Counted from the stretch's first letter, positions 27,640 through 36,204 are shown. The stretch: 64,000 nucleotides of DNA from Faecalicatena faecalis (GCF_012524165.2 NZ_JABACJ020000002.1:248001-312000); one strand, 5' to 3'. The notes: generated from the letters alone by a model not told the origin. Numbers and translations: made by a program.

Positions 27640-27935
27640 TTACTCTTTGGATAATTCCGCTAACTTCTTCTTTAATAATTCGATTTCTTCTGCTTGATGC
27701 TTCAACTGTAATAGCATGCTACCCGCTGTCCCGGAAATGCGTACCCCATCTTTTGAATTTCAATATTAGCCAGAATTCCATCCTCCAGTTCCACCAGCAT
27801 ATCTGTAATCAAAAGACTCTGTTCATCTGCTATCCTTACCGAATCATTTGGAAGGATCTGTCGTATCTCTTAATTCCTTATCGTCCCCGAATTCTTTCAG
27901 TACCTCCTTCCGTGTTTGAATCATCGGGAAATAAA
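27640..27935 (-). pseudogene. decayed Rpn/PD-(D/E)XK-type transposase fragment
   Basis: On the minus strand broken frames give IRQILPNDSVRIADEQSL, then LVELEDGILANIEIQKMGY and FPGQRVACYYS ending in a stop at about 27707, and in a second frame a C-terminal coiled coil LKHQAEEIELLKKKLAELSK ending at 27640. The ELxDGxxxNxExQKxGYxFPGQR pattern is that of the PD-(D/E)XK nuclease family transposases (Rpn-like) common in Lachnospiraceae. The middle of the gene is deleted and frames shift, so it is a relic. The rest of the 27508-28069 gap shows nothing convincing. Confidence 0.55.
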
Positions 27936-28069
27936 ACTGCCTTGCCAAAGTGAATCTTAAAATCCTCCCCGCTGCTTTCTTGATAACCATAAAACAAATC
28001 GGGGAAGAACCCCTTCGGTCTCTTCCCCTTTTTCATGTTCAGAACTCTTATCTTTTTATACAAACGGCG

Positions 28070-30916
28070 TTATTCCTTCTGCACCTGTGCATGCAGTACC
28101 TTCCAAAGATATTCCATATCCACCGGCTTCGGTATAAAGGCAGTCATCCCTGCCTCTCTAGCTGCCTCTACATCCTCTTTGAACGTATTCGCGGTCATCG
28201 CTGCAATCGGGATATTCTTTCCATCAGGATGTGCTCCTGAACGAATCTCTCGCGCCGCCTGTAAGCCATCCTTCCTCGGCATCCTGATATCCATCAGGAT
28301 TGCCTGGTACCAGCCCGCCTTACTCTGCTCAAACATCTCAACAGCTTCCTGTCCATCTGCTGCACGGTCTACTTTCGCCCCTCGTATCTCTAACAATTCT
28401 TTGGCGATCTCTGCATTCAGATCATTGTCCTCCGCCAAAAGTATCCGCATTCCCGAAAAATCTGCTTCTTCGAGAGAAGTATCTTGGGACTGACTTTCCT
28501 GAATTCCCTCCTTAGATACAGTACCTACTGGTAATGAAAGTGCAAAGAAAAACTTGCTGCCCTCATCAATTCTGCTTTCTACCTGGAGGCTGCCTCCCAT
28601 TAAATCAACAATATGGCTGCTGATTGGGAGTCCGAGTCCAGTACCTTCACTTTTGGTCATGTTGTTGCCGACCTGCTCAAATGTCCTAAAAATCTTTTCC
28701 TGGTTCTCTTCGGCAATTCCAATCCCGCTATCCTGTACTTCAAAAGCCAAGACTACTTTTTCTCCATCAAACCGCCTTTCCTCAATCTTAAACAGGATGT
28801 TCCCACCAGGCTGAGTAAACTTAACAGCATTGGATAAAAGATTCAAAAGGACCTGCCTGATTCGAATTGCATCTCCCACTATGATCTCATGCTGAAGTTC
28901 TATCTTCGCTCTGAAGTGGATTCCCTTCATTTCCGCCTGTGTCTCGATCATCTGTATCAGTTCATCTGCCATATTCTTCATCGAGAATGGTTCTGATTCT
29001 ATCTCCATCTTTCCATTCTCGATCTTAGACATATCCAAAATATCATTAATCAGAGAAAGCAGATAGCGGGAAGAGGCACGTATCTTCTCCAAAATCACCT
29101 TAACAGAATCAGGAATATCCTCCTTCATCCCCACCATGTCGGAAAGGCCGATGATTGCATTCATCGGGGTTCTGATCTCATGGCTCATCTTAGACAGGAA
29201 CTCGCTTTTGGCACGGCTTTTGGCTTCCGCCCGTTCTAACTCCCCTTGCATCAATGTATTTTTCACCTTCGCACGCACTGCAATCAGAACTCCCAGCAGG
29301 ATAAGTACTAAAAAGCCACACAGTATCAAGACGAATGCAACCGGATTGGCATAGACCAATTCTGAGAACGAAGCGCGTGTGTACCCCATCGAGACCAGAC
29401 TCTTATCGAGCATCGTATTCATCTCTTTTGAAGGAATAGTGCTGATCGCTTTATTCATGATTCCAAACAAAGTCTTATCAATCGGACGAGCCAAGGCAAA
29501 GGAGACCTTTGTTTTATTATTGACACGGGTGACCGGAACTACATTTGCAAAATGATGGTTCTGCATTTCCTTATCCAGATTAGCCGAAATTCCATAGAAG
29601 AAATCTATCGTTCCATCATTCACGGCTTTCATTCCCTCTTCCGTACTGCTAAAATACTTGATTTCCTCTGTCTGAATATCCCCGGGCATTGCCCTGCCTT
29701 CTATGATTCCTCCTGTCATCCCGGATTCCGGGTAATTGACCGATTTATTCTTGATAATAATACTGTTCAGATTAATAAATGGCTTTGTAAGCGCAAGCCC
29801 CGCATTAAATGCATGTTCATCTGAATCCAAATAAGCTCCCAGGATATCGGCTTCTCCTTCATTGACCTTTTTAATCGCATCCTCATATGTATCTGCGAAC
29901 ACGTAGGTAAAAGGAATACCCAGATATTCGGACATACGGTCAAACATATCCGGCAGAAGCCCCTCATGTTCGTCGTCCAAATCATCCACACAATAGAAAG
30001 GATGCCAGTCGCTCACCATTGCAACCGTGATTTCCCCCTTCTCTTTAAGATACGATTCTTCTTTCTCCGTGAGCTGTATATCTGCATTCTTCACATCCGG
30101 GAAATTCTCTTCATATTCATTCTCCGCATATTCTGGATCTGCATCCATGATAGCTTCCAAAGCTGCATTCAGTTCGTCCAATATATCCTGCTCATAGACC
30201 TGGGTGACCAGATAATAAGGCTGTGCACTAAAAGAAGTCACAACGCGGAAATCATCCTCTTTATCGGAGTCATTTCCCATGAGCATATCCACTTCGCCGC
30301 TTCGCAGCTGCTGATACAAATTCTCTGACTCTCCCATATCATCATGGCTGTAATATTTGATCGTGCAGTCTAAATTATTCTTGCTTAGAAACTCCTTAAG
30401 ATATTCAATCTTTGTCTTTGCCCGATCGTACACACCGATCGTCTTTCCGTTCAGACTTGTGAGTTCATAGCTTTTAATATCAGGATCCTCGCTTCTGCAT
30501 AACAATATGCCACGGCTGCTTCCGATACGGTACTTCGGATACGCAAAATACTCTTCCAGTTCCTGAGAATAAAAAACACCGCCCATCAGGTCATACTCCC
30601 CGTTAAGGAACTCATCTGTCATCAATTCCGCATCTGTATCAATATAATCATATTTCCAATCTGTATACTTCGCGATCTCATTGAGGAAATCGACCATCAG
30701 CCCCGTGCGGTTTCCATACTCATCTGTCTCACTAATTCCTGGTGTCTCTGCAAAGGCTACCTTGAGTACCCTGCTAACTTTTTCTTGACCATCCTTCTTT
30801 GTATCTTTTGCCACTGTCGTCATTCCCAGACAGGATGTAAGCATGACCGCCATAAGCATAATAGAAAACAGCCGTGTGATTTTTGTAACTTTTCCTTTTC
30901 TTTTGTACTGTTCCAT
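28070..30916 (-). CDS. EvgS/BvgS-like hybrid histidine kinase with two solute-binding domains
   Basis: A 948-residue one-chain phosphorelay receptor. Signal/anchor helix at about 14-33, two tandem bacterial solute-binding (family 3) domains outside the cell (about 48-270, RVLKVAFAETPGISETDEYGN; and about 285-525, GEITVAMVSDWHPFYCVDD), a membrane helix (about 540-565), the phosphorylation box SKMSHEIRTPMNAIIGLSDM, an ATPase domain (NLLSNAVKFTQPGG, DSGIGIA, GTGLGLPIS), and a receiver with ILLAEDNDLNAEIA, phosphoacceptor ILMDIRMPRKDG and IPKPVD. No phosphotransfer domain follows. The binding domains resemble amino-acid-binding proteins, so an amino acid or related cue is a fair guess. AGGAGG lies four bases before the ATG. 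No regulator gene is linked. Confidence 0.92.
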   Translation of the reverse strand: MEQYKRKGKVTKITRLFSIMLMAVMLTSCLGMTTVAKDTKKDGQEKVSRVLKVAFAETPGISETDEYGNRTGLMVDFLNEIAKYTDWKYDYIDTDAELMTDEFLNGEYDLMGGVFYSQELEEYFAYPKYRIGSSRGILLCRSEDPDIKSYELTSLNGKTIGVYDRAKTKIEYLKEFLSKNNLDCTIKYYSHDDMGESENLYQQLRSGEVDMLMGNDSDKEDDFRVVTSFSAQPYYLVTQVYEQDILDELNAALEAIMDADPEYAENEYEENFPDVKNADIQLTEKEESYLKEKGEITVAMVSDWHPFYCVDDLDDEHEGLLPDMFDRMSEYLGIPFTYVFADTYEDAIKKVNEGEADILGAYLDSDEHAFNAGLALTKPFINLNSIIIKNKSVNYPESGMTGGIIEGRAMPGDIQTEEIKYFSSTEEGMKAVNDGTIDFFYGISANLDKEMQNHHFANVVPVTRVNNKTKVSFALARPIDKTLFGIMNKAISTIPSKEMNTMLDKSLVSMGYTRASFSELVYANPVAFVLILCGFLVLILLGVLIAVRAKVKNTLMQGELERAEAKSRAKSEFLSKMSHEIRTPMNAIIGLSDMVGMKEDIPDSVKVILEKIRASSRYLLSLINDILDMSKIENGKMEIESEPFSMKNMADELIQMIETQAEMKGIHFRAKIELQHEIIVGDAIRIRQVLLNLLSNAVKFTQPGGNILFKIEERRFDGEKVVLAFEVQDSGIGIAEENQEKIFRTFEQVGNNMTKSEGTGLGLPISSHIVDLMGGSLQVESRIDEGSKFFFALSLPVGTVSKEGIQESQSQDTSLEEADFSGMRILLAEDNDLNAEIAKELLEIRGAKVDRAADGQEAVEMFEQSKAGWYQAILMDIRMPRKDGLQAAREIRSGAHPDGKNIPIAAMTANTFKEDVEAAREAGMTAFIPKPVDMEYLWKVLHAQVQKE

Positions 30917-31136
30917 AATACCTCCTGCGCATCTAAGCTAACAATCTGGAAATCCTTGATATTTCTTTATTTCATCGTTCTATCCCGAATATGTTCATTA
31001 TACATGAATCCCACAATCTTTGCAATTTAATTACTCTTATTCCAAATATAAATTCTATCTTTAAGTTTCTAAATACGCATTCGGCTATGGAACTATGGAG
31101 ACCTCTCCCGATTGAGTCAACCTCCATGTATGCAAA

Positions 31137-31168
31137 CAGGAACAGGAGCACAAACACTCCTGTCCCTG
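31137..31168 (-). terminator. hairpin after the sigma/anti-sigma operon
   Basis: CAGGAACAGGAG (31137-31148) pairs with CTCCTGTCCCTG (31157-31168) with one mismatch, 22 bases past the DUF4179 stop. The T-run is poor. The rest of the gap 30917-31190 shows only an AT-rich promoter-like stretch for the hybrid kinase. Confidence 0.5.
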
Positions 31169-31190
31169 TATTTTATGGTTCAATTAAAAC

Positions 31191-32321
31191 TTATTCCATG
31201 GAGAATGGAATCTCCACAACCAGCGGAACAGGCTCATTTTCAGCCAATTCAGCATTCTTATCATACATCTGCAGAATAAATTGATCCGCGTCCGTCTGGT
31301 CAAATACCATATATTTAATCCAGCTTCCATCCTCCTGTTCTACGATTCTTCCACTTTCTTCATAAATCCGGTTTCCTGCCGTATCTGTCAGTACATCTGC
31401 TGGATTCTTAGCAGCCCAGTCAGCCGGAACCACCAAAGTCACATACGTATTACTTGGCGTTTTCGTTACTTCCTTTACTACGAAACCATCTTTTTCTGCC
31501 TGCAGCTCTGTCGTTCTGTTGTTTGACGTATCGATCTGCGGATGGAATGCAAGTTTCCAGGAACCCTTGATTGTCTTAAATTCTGCTGTCGGCACATCAC
31601 TATCCTGATAGCCGCTCGCTGCGCCTATATTCAATGCGACATCCATATCCTCCGGGAAAGTCCCCTTCGGCATATTCATGGCCTCGACTCTTACTAACGT
31701 CACATAGACCTGGTCGTCTGCTTTCTGTAATGACATAGCCGATGTTGGATATACTTCTTCTCCATTCACTGTCAGCCATGCTATATTTGGTTCAGAGCTT
31801 CCCTCCCGGTAAGACATTAACTCGATCCGATCAGCCTGGTTCATTTCCTCATCTTCCGTTTTTAAGGACAATGTGAAATACAGCTCATGCCCATCACAAT
31901 ATGCATCTGAAATCTCCATTGAAATCCCCTGATTCTCTGCCACATTCGTAGGATCATTTACCGGATTTGAATGTTCTGCGATCTTATCATATGCGGTCTT
32001 ATCTTTATCTGGATATGGGCTCGAATCCCGCATCTGCTGAATCTTGGCAAATACATCTCCTAAAATCGGGATATCCTTAGCCAATGCCGGATTCACATAA
32101 AGCACACCTGTCAAGGCAATGACCATGCAGGCTGCCGCTGCTGCGACGCCGGCTTTCTGATAGATCCGCCGTCTTTTCCCGTTGTTGAGCCGCTTCATTT
32201 GCACCTCACCACGCCGAATTTTCCCATATGCCTGTTCAAAACTCTCATCCACAGCCTTTGGGATTTCTATTTCTTCCTGCAGCATTTCCTTAATATCCAT
32301 ATCATAATCAGATTTTCCCAT
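31191..32321 (-). CDS. DUF4179 membrane protein, probable anti-sigma factor
   Basis: A 376-residue single-pass protein. The first 50 or so residues are cytoplasmic and charged (DYDMDIKEMLQEEIEIPKAVDESFEQAYGKIRR), then one membrane helix (about 57-77, VAAAAACMVIALTGVLYVNPALA) and a DUF4179 outside domain of some 290 residues with an immunoglobulin-like strand pattern. Such proteins sit after ECF sigma genes in clostridia and hold the sigma factor at the membrane until a signal arrives. The gene begins two bases after the sigma gene stop, supporting co-translation. No classic zinc anti-sigma HxxxCxxC motif is seen. Confidence 0.82.
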   Translation of the reverse strand: MGKSDYDMDIKEMLQEEIEIPKAVDESFEQAYGKIRRGEVQMKRLNNGKRRRIYQKAGVAAAAACMVIALTGVLYVNPALAKDIPILGDVFAKIQQMRDSSPYPDKDKTAYDKIAEHSNPVNDPTNVAENQGISMEISDAYCDGHELYFTLSLKTEDEEMNQADRIELMSYREGSSEPNIAWLTVNGEEVYPTSAMSLQKADDQVYVTLVRVEAMNMPKGTFPEDMDVALNIGAASGYQDSDVPTAEFKTIKGSWKLAFHPQIDTSNNRTTELQAEKDGFVVKEVTKTPSNTYVTLVVPADWAAKNPADVLTDTAGNRIYEESGRIVEQEDGSWIKYMVFDQTDADQFILQMYDKNAELAENEPVPLVVEIPFSME

Positions 32322-32323
32322 TC

Positions 32324-32851
32324 TTAACCCTCCATTCTATATATTGATACCGTATTTTCTTTTAAATAGACTTTTTTAAAACTGGCCCGCCCTCTGGACA
32401 GTCGCGTTTTGACTGTATTCTCATTCATCTCCAATATAGTACCAATTTCCTTGATACTAAATCCTTCTACATAATATAGGAGCAGAACAATCCTGTATTG
32501 ATCCTCAAGCTTATTCAAAAGCCTTAAGAACTCACGGCCAGATGTATCGACTTCCATCTCCCCAGCTTCCAACTGTTCCTTCATCGGCACCACCTTCTGA
32601 CGTTCCTTCAAAATCCGATTGCAGTGGTTGATCAAAATTCTGGTCAGCCAGGTCTTAAAATACTTCGGTTCCCGAAGCCCCCGCAGATTTTCATAACTGC
32701 TCAGTATCGTATCCTGGATTACATCTGCAACATCCGCATCATTCTTTAACATGCTGACAGCGACCTTATAAAGAGCCTGCTTATTCTCCTCGATCAACTG
32801 TATAAAGGCATCCTGGTCACCGGCCTGCGCCCGCTTCACCAAATTTACCAC
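32324..32851 (-). CDS. ECF-family RNA polymerase sigma factor
   Basis: A 175-residue sigma-70 type factor of the extracytoplasmic function group. Region 2 is YKVAVSMLKNDADVADVIQDTILSSYENLRGLREPKYFKTWLTRILINHC and region 4 is RIVLLLYYVEGFSIKEIGTILEMNENTVKTRLSRGR. The start is GTG (32849-32851) with GGGGGAG six bases before it. It forms a two-gene unit with the DUF4179 protein. The target promoters are not evident. Confidence 0.93.
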   Translation of the reverse strand: MVNLVKRAQAGDQDAFIQLIEENKQALYKVAVSMLKNDADVADVIQDTILSSYENLRGLREPKYFKTWLTRILINHCNRILKERQKVVPMKEQLEAGEMEVDTSGREFLRLLNKLEDQYRIVLLLYYVEGFSIKEIGTILEMNENTVKTRLSRGRASFKKVYLKENTVSIYRMEG

Positions 32852-33047
32852 ATCAAACTCCCCCTTTCGTTCCTATACTTATTGCATTTTCCCATTTGTA
32901 AGCCATATCATCCCTAATTGAACATTATCATCTAGCGGCAGCTCAAAAAGTATTGTATCATTGTTTCTTCAATCGATTGATACCCATTAGATAAAGCGCC
33001 GTATTTAAAAGTTTCAAAAATGCAAAATAAATTCTTTTTTAAATAAA

Positions 33048-33177
33048 GATTTCGGCGGACCGAAATCTCGCGCCGAAGCACGGCCGCTTGCGGCCCTCTT
33101 CCTATTGCGCGAAGTGCGCATCCCCCGGAGGGTTTTATTATATAGGATAGTTCTTTGAACTTTCCTATATAATAAAA
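33048..33177 (-). repeat. array of RNA hairpins downstream of the XRE gene
   Basis: The 377-base gap 32852-33228 holds a run of stems: GATTTCGG/CCGAAATC (33048-33067, followed on the minus strand by TTTATTT), GGCCGC-TT-GCGGCC (33082-33095), TGCGC/GCGCA (33106-33120) and a perfect 15-bp stem TTTTATTATATAGGA/TCCTATATAATAAAA (33133-33147 with 33163-33177). Such density is unlike a plain terminator and suggests a structured intergenic element. The remainder of the gap (32852-33047) contains only AT-rich promoter-like sequence for the sigma gene. Confidence 0.6.
33098..33129. repeat. 32-nt intergenic motif, copy 2
   Basis: Matches 8304-8335 at 28 of 32 positions; part of the hairpin array, with the 15-bp stem starting four bases to its right. 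Confidence 0.6.
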
Positions 33178-33209
33178 ACAGGGACGTGCACGAATCCGTG
33201 CATCGTCCC
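33171..33209 (-). terminator. terminator of the XRE gene
   Basis: GGGACGTGCACG (33181-33192) pairs with CGTGCA-T-CGTCCC (33197-33209), one bulged base; on the minus strand TGTTTTTATT follows. It lies 20 bases past the XRE stop. Confidence 0.8.
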
Positions 33210-33228
33210 CTCTAACAAAATCCTTTTG

Positions 33229-33438
33229 CTAAGATTTGCGTCCCGCGATCTGGTCTAGTGTGACATCAAAAATATCCGCTAATGTGATCAATTCATAAAT
33301 ATCGGGTACCCGTTTCCCAATCTCATAATTTGATAACGTCTGACGTTTCATATTCAACTGCTGTGCAAGCTGTTCCTGTGTCAGATTGTGCTGTTTCCTA
33401 AGTACTCTGATGTTTCTTCCGATTGTATTTCTTATCAT
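33229..33438 (-). CDS. small XRE-family transcription regulator
   Basis: A 69-residue protein that is almost entirely one Cro/C1 helix-turn-helix: NIRVLRKQHNLTQEQLAQQL, NMKRQTLSNYEIGKRVPD and an IYELITLADIFDVTLDQIAG tail. The ATG at 33438 has AAGGAG eight bases upstream. It is transcribed away from adenine deaminase; inverted repeats in the shared intergenic region could be its binding sites. Short stand-alone XRE proteins like this often control a neighbouring gene and themselves. Confidence 0.9.
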   Translation of the reverse strand: MIRNTIGRNIRVLRKQHNLTQEQLAQQLNMKRQTLSNYEIGKRVPDIYELITLADIFDVTLDQIAGRKS

Positions 33439-33484
33439 TTTATCCACTCCTTATCTTTATTTATTGCTTTAAAAAGCAGGAATG

Positions 33485-33534
33485 GCAGATGTACTCCCCC
33501 CTCTCCCACATTAATCACATCTGCTTATGGGAGA
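33485..33534. promoter_or_regulatory. interleaved inverted repeats (pseudoknot-like) between XRE and ade
   Basis: GCAGATGT (33485-33492) is complementary to ACATCTGC (33517-33524), and TCTCCCA (33502-33508) to TGGGAGA (33528-33534), in a-b-a'-b' order. A further repeat ACAATTTA/TAAATTGT lies at 33541-33572. These may be operators for the XRE protein or an RNA pseudoknot. No purine riboswitch core was found before ade. Confidence 0.45.
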
Positions 33535-33690
33535 TATCATACAATTTAATGAAGTCAATATCAATAAATTGTTACACTTTGCAACATTTTAATATTTTGT
33601 TATAAAATCTGCCTAAATAATAAAATCCATAAGATATAATCGGCAATTCTATGGTAAAATATAAGAAGTATAAACATGGAGGTATGATTC

Positions 33691-35430
33691 ATGAATAAAA
33701 TGGATAAAGAAGGTCTGAAAAAACTAATTGATGTGGCTGCCGGCAGGGTCCCTGCAGATACCGTCATCAAGAACTGTAAAGTAATCGATGTATACAATGG
33801 CGGAATCATCGACGGAGACATTGCTCTGTGCGAAGGAATGATTGCGGGAGTCGGTACTTATGAGGGAAAGGAAGTCATCGATGCAGAAGGGAAATATGCT
33901 GCACCAGGATTCATTGACAGCCATATCCACATCGAGTCTTCTTACGTAAGCCCTGAAGAAATTGGACGTCTCCTTGTGCCGCACGGAGCCACGACCATCA
34001 TCGCTGATCCTCATGAAATCGTAAACGTATGCGGTATACGTGGTCTAAACTATATGTTGGATGCCGCCGAGGGTACTGCGCTGGATATCAAATATATGCT
34101 TCCTTCCTGCGTTCCGGCAACTCCTTTTGAACACTCAGGAGCGACCATCGACGCAGACGCTATGAAGGCGCCCATTCGCAATGAACGGATTTTGGGACTC
34201 GGTGAATACATGAATTTTCCCGGCCTGATCGGTGCCAATGAAAGTGACCTTGATAAGATCATGACCGCAAAAGAAACTGGAAAATTAATTGATGGACACA
34301 GCCCCGGAATCTCAGGCAATGATCTGAATGCCTACGCTGCCGCACTGGTCCGCACAGATCACGAATGTTCTACCGTAGAGGAAATGACAGACCGCATTTC
34401 CCGTGGATTATATGTGCTCTTAAGACAGGGCTCCGCATGTCACAACCTGCGCCCACTGCTAAAAGGTCTCACACCGATGAACAGCAGACGCTGCCTTTTG
34501 TGTTCAGACGACCGTCAACCCAAGACGATCCTGGAGCTTGGACATCTGGACAACCACTTAAGTATCTGTGTGGAAGAAGGAGTAGATGCTATCACGGCCA
34601 TTCGTATGGCTTCCTTAAATGCAGCGGAATGTTACCGCCTGTATGATCGCGGTGCGATTGCTCCGGGACTGCGCGGCGATATTGTCCTGCTGAATGACCT
34701 CAAAGACTTCAAAGTCGCAAAGGTCTGGATAGAAGGAAAGCTCGCGGCTGAAAACGGAACCTACCTGTTTCCAGTCGAAAAGCATGATATCACCCCTGTC
34801 AAAGGCAGCTTCCATGTGAAAGATTTTTCACTGGAAAAGTTGAAGCTCCATCTGAAATCTGGACATGTCCATGTCATTGACATCCTTCCGGGTGGTGTTG
34901 TGACTGGAAACGGCATTGCAGATGTAAAGATCGACGAATCAGGCGATTTTATCCGAGATCCAGAGGTGGATATCGTAAAAGTAGCTGTTGTAGAACGTCA
35001 TCAGGAAACCGGCAACGTAGCCGCCGCACTTCTTCGGGGATATGGAATTAAAGAAGGGGCTGTTGCCCTGTCCGTTGCCCACGATTCTCATAATATCATC
35101 GTAGTAGGCGTGACCGATGAAGACATGGCCTTTGCCGTAGAACAGCTCATCGCCCAAAACGGTGGAATCGTACTTGTAAAAGAGAAAGAAGTGGTGGAAT
35201 CTATGCCTATGCCCCTGGGCGGTCTGATGAGTGACCAGAGTGGAGAATGGGTCGATGAAAAGCTGACCTTGATTCACAAGGCTGCTTTTGAAAAGCTTGG
35301 AATCAGCGGAGAGGTGGAACCAGTCATGACATTGTGCTTTATGTCATTGGCCGTCATCCCGGAATTAAAGCTGACTGATATGGGACTGTTCGATGTCACC
35401 AAGTTCGACTTTATTCCCATTGAGGCCTGA
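33691..35430 (+). CDS. ade: adenine deaminase
   Basis: A 579-residue metal enzyme that converts adenine to hypoxanthine and ammonia for purine salvage. It shows the AdeC pattern: amidohydrolase start VIKNCKVIDVYNGGIIDGDIA, metal-binding GFIDSHIHIESS, PHGATTIIADPHEIVNVCG, the LGEYMNFPG and DGHSPG blocks, LCSDDRQP with the catalytic aspartate, SLNAAECYRLYDRGAIAPGLRGDIVLL, and the AdeC-specific C-terminal domain (VERHQETGN, AHDSHNIIVVG, MPLGGLMS). GGAGG lies eight bases before the ATG. IMP dehydrogenase is encoded about 3.5 kb away but on the other strand. Confidence 0.95.
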   Translation: MNKMDKEGLKKLIDVAAGRVPADTVIKNCKVIDVYNGGIIDGDIALCEGMIAGVGTYEGKEVIDAEGKYAAPGFIDSHIHIESSYVSPEEIGRLLVPHGATTIIADPHEIVNVCGIRGLNYMLDAAEGTALDIKYMLPSCVPATPFEHSGATIDADAMKAPIRNERILGLGEYMNFPGLIGANESDLDKIMTAKETGKLIDGHSPGISGNDLNAYAAALVRTDHECSTVEEMTDRISRGLYVLLRQGSACHNLRPLLKGLTPMNSRRCLLCSDDRQPKTILELGHLDNHLSICVEEGVDAITAIRMASLNAAECYRLYDRGAIAPGLRGDIVLLNDLKDFKVAKVWIEGKLAAENGTYLFPVEKHDITPVKGSFHVKDFSLEKLKLHLKSGHVHVIDILPGGVVTGNGIADVKIDESGDFIRDPEVDIVKVAVVERHQETGNVAAALLRGYGIKEGAVALSVAHDSHNIIVVGVTDEDMAFAVEQLIAQNGGIVLVKEKEVVESMPMPLGGLMSDQSGEWVDEKLTLIHKAAFEKLGISGEVEPVMTLCFMSLAVIPELKLTDMGLFDVTKFDFIPIEA

Positions 35431-35470
35431 TCCTCACATATCGTATTCATTCATCTTCAAATCGCATTTT

Positions 35471-35501
35471 AAAAGAGACGCCTGCCCGGGCTTCCCTTTT
35501 T
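35471..35501 (+). terminator. weak terminator after ade
   Basis: AAAAG ... CTTTTT flanks a GCCCGGGC core about 40 bases past the ade stop, ending in CCCTTTTTC. Confidence 0.4.
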
Positions 35502-35504
35502 CTA

Positions 35505-35546
35505 TTGACAATGAATCAAATCGAGCTTATAATGAACGGTGTTCAT
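35505..35546 (+). promoter_or_regulatory. SigmaA promoter with overlapping TetR operator
   Basis: TTGACA (35505-35510) and TATAAT (35528-35533) with a 17-base spacer form a consensus promoter. The palindrome ATGAAC-GGT-GTTCAT (35532-35546) overlaps the -10 and start site, 18 bases before the TetR gene, a standard place for self-repression. A second copy precedes the membrane-protein gene. Confidence 0.85.
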
Positions 35547-35563
35547 ATTAAGGAGGTAAACAC

Positions 35564-36121
35564 ATGAATACGATTGTTACTTCACGGGAGGCGATTCTTA
35601 CAGAGAGCAGAAAGCTCGTGATGGAAAAGGGAATCTCTGCAATCAATATGCGGACGGTCGCCGCCGCCTGCCATGTAGCTGTCGGTTCCATCTATAATTA
35701 TTTTCCCTCTAAGGCCGATCTGATCAGTGCTGCGGTGGAGGATGTCTGGAAGGATATTTTCCATATGTCAGGAGAACCTGTCGAATTCCAACATTTTACT
35801 GACTGTCTGGCCTGGATGTTCGAACGAATCCAAAAAGGCTGTGCCAAATACCCTGGTTTTTTCACACTGCATTCTGTCAGTTTTACCGCAGATGATAAGG
35901 CTCAGGGCCGTCAGATGATGGATCTGTATTTTGGACATATGAAGCAGAGCTTGCTCCATGTACTGAAACATGATTCCTCGGTCCGCAAGGATGCCTTTCA
36001 CAGCAGCTTTACCCAGGAACAATTCATTGATATGACATTTACACTTACCATTTCCATGCTGCTCAAAAATCAGAAGGACTGCGGGCCGCTTTTGGAAATG
36101 ATAGGACGCTGCATCTATTAA
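35564..36121 (+). CDS. TetR-family transcription repressor
   Basis: A 185-residue repressor. Residues about 10-55 are the TetR helix-turn-helix (ILTESRKLVMEKGISAINMR, then VAAACHVAVGSIYNYFPSKADLI). The C-terminal ligand domain has no recognisable subfamily. AAGGAGG precedes the ATG. The gene has a consensus promoter covered by a palindrome, and the same palindrome recurs before the next gene, so it should control itself and the small membrane protein. TetR proteins with such neighbours often sense toxic or membrane-active compounds; the ligand here is unknown. Confidence 0.92.
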   Translation: MNTIVTSREAILTESRKLVMEKGISAINMRTVAAACHVAVGSIYNYFPSKADLISAAVEDVWKDIFHMSGEPVEFQHFTDCLAWMFERIQKGCAKYPGFFTLHSVSFTADDKAQGRQMMDLYFGHMKQSLLHVLKHDSSVRKDAFHSSFTQEQFIDMTFTLTISMLLKNQKDCGPLLEMIGRCIY

Positions 36122-36143
36122 AGCGGATATTCGAGATCCGCTT
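36121..36143 (+). terminator. hairpin directly after the TetR stop
   Basis: AAGCGGAT (36121-36128) pairs with ATCCGCTT (36136-36143). A TTTTTT run follows 14 bases later, so termination may be partial. Confidence 0.5.
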
Positions 36144-36170
36144 TGCGCAGCAAAATTTTTTAAAAGAAAC

Positions 36171-36183
36171 TGAACATAGTTCA
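36171..36183 (+). promoter_or_regulatory. second TetR operator
   Basis: TGAAC-ATA-GTTCA, same arms and 3-base centre as the operator at 35532-35546. It lies 21 bases before the ATG of the membrane protein. Confidence 0.7.
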
Positions 36184-36204
36184 TTTTATACAAGGAGGTA
36201 CACT

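Noticed and set aside
33600..33690. Purine riboswitch before adenine deaminase
   Set aside because: A TATAATCGG stretch resembles part of the purine aptamer, but the conserved loops and closing stem are absent.
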